DNA of 42,185 nucleotides, from the NCBI GenBank assembly GCA_964452645.1, contig CAYVMO010000029.1, positions 1-42,185 of the forward strand. Direction: 5' to 3'. The stretch comes from CAYXTW01 sp964452645. GTDB taxonomy: Bacteria > Zixibacteria > MSB-5A5 > GN15 > PGXB01. Made by a program: the position numbers and the translations under genes. The number at the start of each line of letters is the position of its first letter. Position 1 is the first letter of the stretch. The notes beneath the pieces are model-generated. The model had not been told where the DNA came from. It saw only the letters and a list, made by a program, of their open reading frames with translations, and searched no databases. Below, in pieces: positions 1 through 7,464 of the stretch.

Positions 1-963
1 TCCCAACTTATTCCCTAAATTTATTCCAATATGAATAAACTTAGACCAACCTTCTAATGATAACCGGATTTCAGCTATCATACAGGATTTTTAGTCTCCC
101 GTCGACCACCCCCTTCCATTGCAATATTTCGGTAATACATGGTTTAAATTTACTATTTTTAACAATCGAAATTTTTTCCGTCTATTCATCTTTGGTTGAA
201 AATAATGTATTCCGGCCCAGCCAAAAACCTGTTGTAGTATTTAGTCAACCGCCACGTTAAACCTATCAAAACCATCATTGCTGAAGTAATTCAGCAAGTG
301 AGATTTTCCAATAGCGAGACATTACTAATATAAATTCCATGTTTATATTTGTCAACTATAAAATCAGCAAATAAATTGTAATTAAACAGTTTATAGAATT
401 TCAAAAACTCATTATTTGCAGTATTTGCGTCACGATAAAACGCGATTAAACAACTTCTGAATTTTTAAATAATTCATAAATTCTTCTATTTTTCGGTAAA
501 TTCTTCATAAAGTCATTCCTATTCCTGCATTTTCGACGGTATATTGTCAGAGATTCAGAAAGGGCGCGCAATTGCCTGGTTATACAAGGGCAAAACGCCT
601 GAGAAGTATTTTGCCCTGTCGGTCAACAATTAACCGAAATTAACCGACGGCTCCAAAACCCTGCAAGAGCAAATGGGCTAACTGGTTATAACCGAAACCT
701 GGCTAAAATAAACAAAAACCAGACTTTTGCAAAGAATATATCAGTTTATTTTTTCCGAATAATCTGCGTTTACTCATCAATCCATGAGGTCCCATCAGGT
801 CGTGGACTTTTTCGATAATATTAACCCGAACTCAGGTTCAATTATTTCTTGACTTTTGCCTGGCAGGATAATTCCTTGTGCTGATTATCGCGACGAGAGC
901 GATTATCATTTCGTCCGATATTATGTTAAGAATTTAACTCCTTGCGGGTTATGAAGGGAAGTC
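1..963. other. Left-end region without a convincing gene
   Basis: I see no protein-coding gene here. The longest open frame (57-260, 67 codons) has no ribosome-binding site and no recognisable motif. The region is A+T-rich to about 520 and then holds two adjacent inverted repeats (587-617 and 618-648), described separately. A TTGACT at 849-854 has no matching -10 at a sensible distance. A remnant of a decayed gene between about 540 and 650 is possible but cannot be identified. Confidence 0.6.
587..648. repeat. Pair of adjacent inverted repeats plus tandem 10-mer
   Basis: AGGGCAAAA at 587-595 pairs perfectly with TTTTGCCCT at 609-617 across a 13-base loop. Immediately after, GTCGGT at 618-623 pairs with ACCGAC at 643-648. 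Inside the second element AATTAACCGA is repeated exactly in tandem (628-637 and 638-647). The abutting stems suggest a folded RNA, a protein-binding site or a short mobile-element remnant. No T-run follows, so an intrinsic terminator is not supported. Confidence 0.45.
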
Positions 964-3078
964 ATGAGCGGTTTGGAATATATTTTTAGGCCCAGTTCGG
1001 TTGCCGTAATTGGCGCCTCGGGGAGAAAAGGTAAAATCGGGCGCGAGATTCTGCATAACCTGATTGTAAATGAGTTCAACGGCAAGGTCTTTCCGGTCAA
1101 TCCGAATTACGAGGTCATTCATTCGATCAAATGCTACTCAACGATTCTTGACGTCCCCGATGCCGTCGACCTGGCCATTATTGTTGTTCCCCGCGATGCC
1201 GTTTTGGAAGTTGTCGAAAAATGCGGCAACAAGGGCGTCCGCGGTCTTGTCGTGATTTCCGCCGGTTTTAAGGAAGTGGGCGGAGAGGGAATCGAACTTG
1301 AAAATCGCCTGGTAGAGATTTGCCATCGCTACCGGATGCGAATGATCGGTCCGAACTGCTTTGGAATCGTCAATACCGATCCCAAATATAGTCTCAACTG
1401 CACTTTCGGCAAAACCAGTGCCTTGCAGGGTCGGGTCGGATTTGTTTCGCAATCCGGCGCCCTTGGTGAGGCTATCATGAATCATGCCCATGAGCTCGGC
1501 CTCGGTTTTTCGATGGTGGCCTCGATCGGGAACAAAGCCGATATTTCCGCCAATGATATTCTTGAATTCTGGAAGGATGACCCGCAAACCGACGTCATAC
1601 TGCTTTATCTTGAAAATTTCGGAAATCCGCGTCGTTTTCCGATGATTGCCCGCGAGATTTCCAGAAAGAAACCGATCGTAGCCGTCAAATCGGGCCGAAC
1701 CACTCAGGGCGCGAGGGCGGCTTCTTCGCATACCGGGGCTCTGGCCGAACTCGATGTCGGGGTTGACGCCCTCTTTGATCAATGCGGTGTTATGCGCGTG
1801 TCTTCGGTGGAGGAATTATTCGACGTTGCTTCGGCGCTGGCCAATCAGCCGATTCCCAAGGGCAACCGGGTGGCGATTGTTTCCAATGCCGGGGGACCGG
1901 CGCTGCTGGCGACCGATGCCCTGGTGAGTATGGGTATGGATGTCTCGCCTTATACCGGCGACACCAAACGGAAGCTGAAAAAGGCTTTATCGGGGCAGGG
2001 AACGGTCAATAATCCGCTCGATCTTGTCGCCGGCGCCCGCGGGAAAGAATTTAAGGCGGCCCTGGATGTTGTCAAAAACGATACGAATTATGATACCATT
2101 ATACCGATATTTGTTCCGCCGGTAACAATCGACCAGATGGATGTGGCCAGATCCATTCTGGAGGGTGTCAAAGGAACCGGCAAAACTATCCTGGCCTGTT
2201 TTATGGGAACCGGGGAGAGTAAAGAGGGTGTCCATTTCCTGAAACAAAACGGTATCCCCGTTTATGAATTCCCGGAGGCGATTGCCAAGACATTATCCGA
2301 GCTTGATTACCTGAGAAAATGGATCGAACGCCCGCGCGGGAAATTCAAGAAATTCAAAGTCGAGAAAAATAAAGCTCAGCAAATTTTTGAAGAATCTATA
2401 GCTCATGGCGAAGTCACCATTGCCGGTGAAAAGGCTCTCGAAATTTTGAATTATTATGGAATCCCGGTCGCCTCCAATGTGGTCGCCTACAACGAAAAGG
2501 AAGCGGTCGCGGCGGCGGATAAAGCCGGTTATCCGGTCGTTGTCAAGGTCAATACTCCGACGATTTTACATAAAACCGAGTTGGGTGCGGTGGTCGTCGA
2601 TCTGAGAACGCCCAAAGAAGTAAGAACCGCGTTCGGCGATTTAAAAAAGAAAGTTGCCAGGCTTACTAAAGGCAAATCCAGAGAGAGATTTTCCGTCTTT
2701 ATCCAGGAGATGGTTTCCGGAGGCATTGAAACAGTTCTCGGTATGATAACCGATCCCTCGTTCGGGCCGCTGATTATGTTCGGCCTCGGCGGTATTTATG
2801 TCGAAATCCTCAAAGATGTTGCTTTCAGGATCAGCCCGCTTAATGACAAAAATATCGAGGAAATGATTCAGAGTCTGAAATCTTATCCGCTTCTGACCGG
2901 TTTCCGAGGTGCCGATCCGGTCGATATGACGACTTTGAAAGAGTCGCTTCAGAGGCTCTCGCAACTGGTTTCCGATTTTGATATGATTGCCGAAATCGAT
3001 ATTAATCCGTTTATCGCCTGTTCCCAAAAGGGTAAATCGAAAACGGTCGACGCTCGGTTTATTATCAAAAGACCGTAA
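964..3078 (+). CDS. ADP-forming acetate/acyl-CoA ligase, fused alpha-beta subunits
   Basis: This 704-residue protein has the fused architecture of ADP-forming acetyl-CoA synthetase (acd). This family converts acyl-CoA, ADP and phosphate to the free acid, CoA and ATP, giving substrate-level phosphorylation during fermentation. The order seen is a CoA-binding Rossmann domain from residue 1, a ligase-CoA domain with SQSGALGE, and a beta-type ATP-grasp region from about residue 480. His256 in SSHTGALAELD matches the phospho-histidine of the alpha part. His536 in ILHKTELGAVV matches the beta-subunit histidine that relays the phosphoryl group. The ATG at 964 follows an AAGGGA ribosome-binding site. 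Substrate preference (acetyl, propionyl, succinyl or aryl) cannot be read from sequence. Together with sucCD near 25 kb it suggests ATP recovery from CoA thioesters. Confidence 0.9.
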   Translation: MSGLEYIFRPSSVAVIGASGRKGKIGREILHNLIVNEFNGKVFPVNPNYEVIHSIKCYSTILDVPDAVDLAIIVVPRDAVLEVVEKCGNKGVRGLVVISAGFKEVGGEGIELENRLVEICHRYRMRMIGPNCFGIVNTDPKYSLNCTFGKTSALQGRVGFVSQSGALGEAIMNHAHELGLGFSMVASIGNKADISANDILEFWKDDPQTDVILLYLENFGNPRRFPMIAREISRKKPIVAVKSGRTTQGARAASSHTGALAELDVGVDALFDQCGVMRVSSVEELFDVASALANQPIPKGNRVAIVSNAGGPALLATDALVSMGMDVSPYTGDTKRKLKKALSGQGTVNNPLDLVAGARGKEFKAALDVVKNDTNYDTIIPIFVPPVTIDQMDVARSILEGVKGTGKTILACFMGTGESKEGVHFLKQNGIPVYEFPEAIAKTLSELDYLRKWIERPRGKFKKFKVEKNKAQQIFEESIAHGEVTIAGEKALEILNYYGIPVASNVVAYNEKEAVAAADKAGYPVVVKVNTPTILHKTELGAVVVDLRTPKEVRTAFGDLKKKVARLTKGKSRERFSVFIQEMVSGGIETVLGMITDPSFGPLIMFGLGGIYVEILKDVAFRISPLNDKNIEEMIQSLKSYPLLTGFRGADPVDMTTLKESLQRLSQLVSDFDMIAEIDINPFIACSQKGKSKTVDARFIIKRP

Positions 3079-3153
3079 GTTTTTTATTGAAACGCGCCTT
3101 TAAAAAGTATATAAATGGCGTGTATCTAAAACCAATTTGGAAGGAGGCCGCTG

Positions 3154-3633
3154 ATGAAATTTGAACTAAAATCCATTGGCTATTGGCCGCTGATAAAAGT
3201 CTCATTTTTGATTAATCTGATTGTCGGCTTTATTATGGGGCTGTTTGTTGCGCTTTTTATGGGCTTCATGCTTAGCTTGATGGAGCGATTCGGCGGTTTA
3301 CCGGGCATGGAGATGTATACCGAAGAGATGGCCCCGATGGGTTTCATGCTGGTTATTTATCCGTTTTTATTCGCGATTTTCGGAGCCGTCTTTTACACTG
3401 TTCTTTTACTGCTTGTGGCCGTCATTTATAACCTGATTGCGAAAGCTGTCGGTGGCCTCGAATTCACCCTGAATGAAATCCGGATCCAGCCGGTAGCCTA
3501 CGCCGCGCCCGCGGCACCGACCTATGCCCAACCTCAGCAACCACCACCTCCGCCTCCACCGGCTCAACCTCCTCCGCCACCACCGCCGGTCGAACCGTTA
3601 CCTCCACATATTACGCCGCCCGATGAAGGATAA
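3154..3633 (+). CDS. Small membrane protein with proline-rich tail (DUF3566-like)
   Basis: This is a 159-residue protein with two strong hydrophobic segments (about residues 15-40 and 65-92). They are separated by a Met-rich loop and followed by YNLIAKAVGGLEFTL. That pattern resembles the DUF3566 transmembrane family, where YNL and GG(I/L)E(V/F)TL motifs recur. The last 45 residues are dominated by proline runs, suggesting an extended cytoplasmic or surface tail that binds other proteins. A strong AAGGAGG ribosome-binding site precedes the ATG. It lies 75 bases after the acyl-CoA ligase gene and 40 bases before gltX, so co-transcription is plausible. No function is known to me; the family assignment is tentative. 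Confidence 0.7.
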   Translation: MKFELKSIGYWPLIKVSFLINLIVGFIMGLFVALFMGFMLSLMERFGGLPGMEMYTEEMAPMGFMLVIYPFLFAIFGAVFYTVLLLLVAVIYNLIAKAVGGLEFTLNEIRIQPVAYAAPAAPTYAQPQQPPPPPPPAQPPPPPPPVEPLPPHITPPDEG

Positions 3634-3673
3634 CTTTAACAAAATCGCGTAATCATTTTAAATATAAATTCTT

Positions 3674-5119
3674 ATGAGTGGCGACCATATAAGAGTCAGA
3701 ATTGCACCCTCCCCCAGCGGATACCTCCATGTCGGCACCGCCCGAACCGCCATTTTCAACTGGCTTTTCGCGCGGCATAATAACGGCAAATTTATTATCA
3801 GGATCGAGGACACCGATCCGACCCGCTCCAGACCGGAACTGATTCAACCGATTTTCGATTCGCTTAAATGGCTCGGTCTGGATTGGGACGAAGAACCCTG
3901 GTATCAGTCAAAACGGATGCAAAACTACATGCCGTATATCGATAGACTCCTTGAAAAAGGGATGGCGTATCGTTGCTTTTGTACCGGCGAGGAGCTGGAT
4001 GCCGCTCGGAAAAAAGCAATGGCCGAGAAGAAACCGGTCGGCTACAGCGGCAAATGCCGCGATTTATCGGAAGACGAAATAAAAGGCTGCCTTGATGCCG
4101 GCAAAGCATGCGCTATCAGACTTAAAATTTACGAGGGTGAAACCAGCTATGATGATATGCTGCTTGGCAATATTACTCGTCAGAATACCGAAATCGAGGA
4201 TTTCGTAATCTGTCGCGGCGATGGCCGCGCCGTTTATAATCTGGCGGTGGTCGTCGATGATTATGAAATGGGAATAACCCATGTCATCCGCGGCAACGAT
4301 CATATCAGCAACACTTTCAAGCAAATTCATATCTATAATGCGCTTGACATAAAACCCCCGCAGTTTGCGCATGTGCCTTTAATCCTGGAAAAGGACCGAA
4401 AGAAATTGTCGAAACGTCGCGGCGCCAAGGATGTCGCCGAGTATGGTCAGGAGGGTATTTTGCCCGAGGCATTATTTAATTTTCTGTGTCTGCTGGGATG
4501 GTCACCCAAGGATGATCGCGAGTTTTTGTCGCAGGAAGAATTGGTAAAAATATTCGAGCTTAAAAATGTCAGCGCCTCCAATCCGATTTTCGACGAGGAA
4601 AAACTCCTGTCACTCAATGGAGAATACATCAGAAATACACCTGATTATCGGCTGGCCGAATTGGCGGCACCGCTTTTGGTCAACGCCGGTTATACATCCA
4701 AATACTGGCTGGAAACACGCTGGGATTATCTTCTGAAAGTCGTTGCACTGTTAAAAGAGCGCTGCCGCCGGATGACCGATTTTGTCAAGCTGGGCGGATA
4801 TTTCTTTCATGCCGAATATGAATACGATACCAAAGCGGCCGAAAAACAATTCGCCCCGGAAAGCAAAGATTGTTTGCTCCGGCTAAAAGAAAGCTTTGAA
4901 AAGATAGATAATTTTAAAAAGGAAAACCTCGAAGAGGCATTAAATGAAATCGCCGATTCGCTGGATATTAAACGCGCCAATTTGATTCATCCGACGCGGC
5001 TGGCCGTCTCCGGATTATCCGGCGGCCCCGGGTTGTTCGATATCTTGGAAACCATCGGCAAGGACCAAACCATAAAACGTCTTGACCGAGCGATAAAGTA
5101 CATTGAGAATAATTCTTGA
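3674..5119 (+). CDS. gltX: Glutamyl-tRNA synthetase
   Basis: GltX is a class I aminoacyl-tRNA synthetase that charges tRNA-Glu (and tRNA-Gln in organisms using the amidotransferase route). At 481 residues it has the usual family length. The N-terminal APSPSGYLHVG carries the HIGH-type signature (LHVG at 18-21). KLSKR at 244-248 is the KMSKS loop. VIRGNDHISNTFKQ belongs to the catalytic core, and the helical anticodon-binding domain follows. The start fits the family (MSGDHIRVRIAPSPSG), although no clear Shine-Dalgarno sequence precedes it. I cannot tell from sequence whether it is discriminating or non-discriminating for tRNA-Gln. Confidence 0.97.
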   Translation: MSGDHIRVRIAPSPSGYLHVGTARTAIFNWLFARHNNGKFIIRIEDTDPTRSRPELIQPIFDSLKWLGLDWDEEPWYQSKRMQNYMPYIDRLLEKGMAYRCFCTGEELDAARKKAMAEKKPVGYSGKCRDLSEDEIKGCLDAGKACAIRLKIYEGETSYDDMLLGNITRQNTEIEDFVICRGDGRAVYNLAVVVDDYEMGITHVIRGNDHISNTFKQIHIYNALDIKPPQFAHVPLILEKDRKKLSKRRGAKDVAEYGQEGILPEALFNFLCLLGWSPKDDREFLSQEELVKIFELKNVSASNPIFDEEKLLSLNGEYIRNTPDYRLAELAAPLLVNAGYTSKYWLETRWDYLLKVVALLKERCRRMTDFVKLGGYFFHAEYEYDTKAAEKQFAPESKDCLLRLKESFEKIDNFKKENLEEALNEIADSLDIKRANLIHPTRLAVSGLSGGPGLFDILETIGKDQTIKRLDRAIKYIENNS

Positions 5120-5131
5120 GAAAATTAGTAG

Positions 5132-5186
5132 GGCAGGAGTCGCCGACTCCTGCCAACTTGGTGGGCGGCAGACGTCCGCGTCTGCC
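5132..5186. repeat. REP/BIME-like double palindrome
   Basis: Two G+C-rich hairpins stand in tandem in an otherwise A+T-rich gap. GGCAGGAGTC and GACTCCTGCC (5132-5154) enclose GCC. GGCAGACG and CGTCTGCC (5167-5186) enclose TCCG. Both arms begin with GGCAG, so the units look related. They lie between the gltX stop and the next small gene. The structure resembles extragenic REP/BIME elements; other genomic copies would confirm this. Confidence 0.65.
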
Positions 5187-5219
5187 CCTCGAAAACAAAA
5201 CATAACCGAGGGTAACATC

Positions 5220-5393
5220 ATGGACGAAAAAGAAAAACTCCAGAAAGAAATAGAACGGCTCGAAAAAAAACTGACCAAAGACCATTTCGGCGGACTGGTT
5301 AATCAAGCGGGTCGCCGGAAAGACGAAAACCGCCTTAAAAAACTCCGCAAGGAACTGGAAAAACTGGGGAAGAAGGGGAAACAGAATAAGTAG
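5220..5393 (+). CDS. Small charged coiled-coil protein
   Basis: A 57-residue, strongly charged protein rich in Lys, Glu and Leu. Residues 3-20 and 38-53 show heptad-like Leu spacing (EKLQKEIERLEKKL), suggesting two short helices or a coiled-coil dimer around a Gly-containing middle (FGGLVNQAGRRKDE). I chose the ATG at 5220 because GAGGG lies 7 bases upstream. An in-frame ATG at 5103 would read through the REP-like palindromes and has no ribosome-binding site. I do not recognise a family. The lysine-rich C-terminus could bind nucleic acid, which is only inference. Confidence 0.6.
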   Translation: MDEKEKLQKEIERLEKKLTKDHFGGLVNQAGRRKDENRLKKLRKELEKLGKKGKQNK

Positions 5394-5463
5394 ATTTAAA
5401 GGACTTAACTGAATTTGAATTAGTAAGAATTATTGGTTATTTATATTTAGAGTTTAGATAAAA

Positions 5464-6447
5464 TTACAAATTAATATCATTTTCCATTGTCATCAATACC
5501 TCCTTAAATGTTTCTGCTAAATTTCCCAGAGATTTTATGCCATCAATAAATGCAATTGTAATGTAATGAGGAATCTCTTTCCGTAAAGGATATTCAGTTA
5601 TTTGTTGAAAATGGTGATCCGATATTGGCGTCCATTCGGGGAGTAATGCCATTAGTGTTTTTGGTCTGGCTTTGTTGAGGCTAATCACGATGCAAATTGA
5701 TTTGATACACTTGATTCGTTCTATTTCTTCCTTCGAGAGAAAAACAAGGGGAAAATAACCGATTCCCTGTAGACTGGTTTGCTTGATATTTGGTCTAATA
5801 AGAATGAGAACTTGTTTATAAGTCTTTCCCTTTGTTTTCTGAAAGGCGTCGTGGAATGGATCAAGTCTAAAAGGTCCTTCTTTCAATATTCCTGCTTTAG
5901 TGTAACCGTTTGCTTTTAAAATGTTCCTCGCCTTATTAAGTAAATCAGTTAGGCGTTCGATTTGTGATTTGGATGCAAAATCTCGTTCCGCAGCAATATC
6001 TATTTTTTTAACTTGTCTCTCTTTTTGGATAGGTCTTATTATGTAGTTTAATCGTTGTCTGAGTCTCTTCTTAAAGGCTTCATTGGGCAATATCCACGGA
6101 ATAATATTTTTCATTTGAAGATCAAAGTGAATCCTAAGATTGCCAGCAGGATCATTTTCTCTAGGTTTAAAATGGTCCTTCCGGACTATATAAATTACTG
6201 GCTTTCCCACCCCAAATGCAAAACCGGCCTCATAATATACAGAAGGTCGCGCATAAGTGAGATCAGCGATGCATATCGTAGATTTATCGATTAGTTTGAA
6301 TATTTCATCATCAATATCTTCGTTATGTTCGACTCTATCTACCCTGAGTGGTCGGATTTTATGTTCTAATAAAACGGGGCGAATACAGACATCAAAAATT
6401 TTATCGACATCATCGTATCCTAAAGCGCTTGCAATAAAACAATACAT
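5464..6447 (-). CDS. Nucleoside 2-deoxyribosyltransferase-like domain protein, possible defence effector
   Basis: The first ~95 residues form a nucleoside-deoxyribosyltransferase/TIR-like Rossmann domain: CFIASALGY at the start, ICIADLT around Asp62, then RPSVYYEAGFAFGVGKPVIYI, matching the family pattern NPNVxYExGxAxxxGKP. Glu73 sits where these enzymes have their catalytic glutamate. The C-terminal ~230 residues carry no motif I recognise. In other bacteria such domains occur in stand-alone stress proteins and in NAD- or nucleotide-cleaving defence effectors; which applies here is unknown. The gene is more A+T-rich than its neighbours and sits alone beside repeats, which hints at acquisition. 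No clear ribosome-binding site precedes the ATG. A TTGACA lies 66 bases upstream. Confidence 0.7.
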   Translation of the reverse strand: MYCFIASALGYDDVDKIFDVCIRPVLLEHKIRPLRVDRVEHNEDIDDEIFKLIDKSTICIADLTYARPSVYYEAGFAFGVGKPVIYIVRKDHFKPRENDPAGNLRIHFDLQMKNIIPWILPNEAFKKRLRQRLNYIIRPIQKERQVKKIDIAAERDFASKSQIERLTDLLNKARNILKANGYTKAGILKEGPFRLDPFHDAFQKTKGKTYKQVLILIRPNIKQTSLQGIGYFPLVFLSKEEIERIKCIKSICIVISLNKARPKTLMALLPEWTPISDHHFQQITEYPLRKEIPHYITIAFIDGIKSLGNLAETFKEVLMTMENDINL

Positions 6448-6489
6448 TTCTTAAATCAAAACATCATTTGTTAAAACTATTATTGATTA

Positions 6490-6518
6490 AGAGTAGCCTA
6501 TCGGAAAATAAATGTCAA
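6490..6518 (-). promoter_or_regulatory. Candidate promoter of the deoxyribosyltransferase-like gene
   Basis: On the minus strand a perfect TTGACA (6513-6518) is followed after exactly 17 bases by TACTCT (6490-6495). The -10 is weak, with only three consensus bases. It would start transcription about 35 bases before the ATG at 6447. Confidence 0.35.
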
Positions 6519-6546
6519 CGTGAAAAGATGGCGATAACCGGGTAGC

Positions 6547-6563
6547 CCATCCGCTCTGCGGTG
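6547..6563. repeat. Dispersed hairpin repeat, copy 1
   Basis: CCATCCGCTCTGCGG is shared exactly with a second copy at 7273-7287. The core CCGC-TCT-GCGG is a 4-bp stem with a 3-base loop, and the flanks here (CC and GG) extend it. Both copies lie just beyond the TTGACA of a minus-strand gene. Confidence 0.6.
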
Positions 6564-6630
6564 GATTTTTTAATGCGGTATTCTTCATAATACTATTACT
6601 GGATAGCGGCGGCCAGCGTAGATTGATTTA

Positions 6631-7170
6631 TTAGGTACTTAATCCCGCCTCGGCTCTCATTTTATCGAACGCCGTCGGATTTTGAGTGTTATAAAAATCG
6701 AGCACCTGTTCTACACACTGTTCCACACTCAGCGCATCGGTATCCAGCTCGATATCGTATATCTTGCCCAGATGTATATTCTCAATCTGCGCTCTCGCAA
6801 AACCCTGGCGTCTCTTGCCACGTTTTTTCTCCCGGCGCTCAAGCTCTTCCAGCGGACAACTCAGGCCGATAAAGAGAACATAACGATCACCCAACAGCTC
6901 CAGCGTTTGATGCATCCAGTCCTTATCGACCAATACATTGTCAACAATCAAATTGTTCTGTTCCTCAGCCATTGCCGCAATCGATCGGTTCATACCGCTC
7001 ACCATTCTATAAAACATATCGATATCATCGGTACGTGGAAGCATATGAATAAAGTCGTCCAGTTGCATATGTAAAAAATCCTCCCCCAGACGCTTCTGTA
7101 ATTCAATAGCAATAGAGGATTTGCCGGAACTGGAGACCCCGTTGAGATATATGATTTTCCCGGAATTCAT
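6631..7170 (-). CDS. Chloramphenicol-phosphotransferase-like P-loop kinase
   Basis: A 179-residue single-domain P-loop kinase. GVSSSGKSS (residues 11-19) is the Walker A motif directly after the first beta strand. MQLDDFIHMLP follows at about 35-46, where related kinases place catalytic acidic residues. LIVDNVLVDKDW forms the next strand, and an arginine-rich lid (EKKRGKRRQGFARAQ) comes later. This arrangement matches the CPT family (Pfam CPT), named for Streptomyces chloramphenicol 3-O-phosphotransferase, which self-protects a producer. Most family members phosphorylate unknown small molecules, so an antibiotic role is not implied. It is transcribed alone, with a TTGACA-N17-TAAATT promoter upstream. 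Confidence 0.8.
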   Translation of the reverse strand: MNSGKIIYLNGVSSSGKSSIAIELQKRLGEDFLHMQLDDFIHMLPRTDDIDMFYRMVSGMNRSIAAMAEEQNNLIVDNVLVDKDWMHQTLELLGDRYVLFIGLSCPLEELERREKKRGKRRQGFARAQIENIHLGKIYDIELDTDALSVEQCVEQVLDFYNTQNPTAFDKMRAEAGLST

Positions 7171-7233
7171 GATCTGTTTCTTTCAATTAAAGACGTGCAC
7201 ATTTATAAAATATTAAACACCACCGTTGATAAT

Positions 7234-7262
7234 AATTTAATCCACTAAAGAGCCAATGTCAA
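7234..7262 (-). promoter_or_regulatory. Candidate promoter of the CPT-like kinase gene
   Basis: Minus strand: perfect TTGACA (7257-7262), 17-base spacer, TAAATT (7234-7239). The same -10 hexamer recurs upstream of the lipoprotein gene at 34505. Confidence 0.45.
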
Positions 7263-7306
7263 CAACGAGGAACCATCCGCTCTGCGGCAGGTTACTTCCC
7301 CGTTGT
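7261..7306. repeat. Dispersed hairpin repeat, copy 2
   Basis: CCATCCGCTCTGCGG at 7273-7287 is identical to copy 1 at 6547. Here it is nested in a larger imperfect inverted repeat: ACAACGAGGAA on the left pairs with TTCCCCGTTGT on the right. The whole forms an extended hairpin in the divergent gap before the transporter gene. Confidence 0.6.
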
Positions 7307-7464
7307 ATTTCGACATTATAATCTGCCCAAAAACCATTACAGCAAAATCGCCAATAATATAACTTGCAATATTGAGGGCTTTTTCGTTAGCTTTTATGAA
7401 ATTTATTAATTCGGAAGGCAATTACAATTTGTATGGATTTAAATCTATCTAATAAGAAATAAGT

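Noticed and set aside
57..260. 67-codon open frame near the left end
   Set aside because: It has no ribosome-binding site or family motif, and the frame is short enough to be chance in A+T-rich DNA.
849..872. TTGACT followed by GATAAT before the acyl-CoA ligase gene
   Set aside because: The spacer is only 12 bases, too short for a sigma-70 promoter.
6631..7170. Chloramphenicol resistance gene
   Set aside because: Only general P-loop and CPT-family features are visible. Most family members have unknown substrates, so resistance is not supported.
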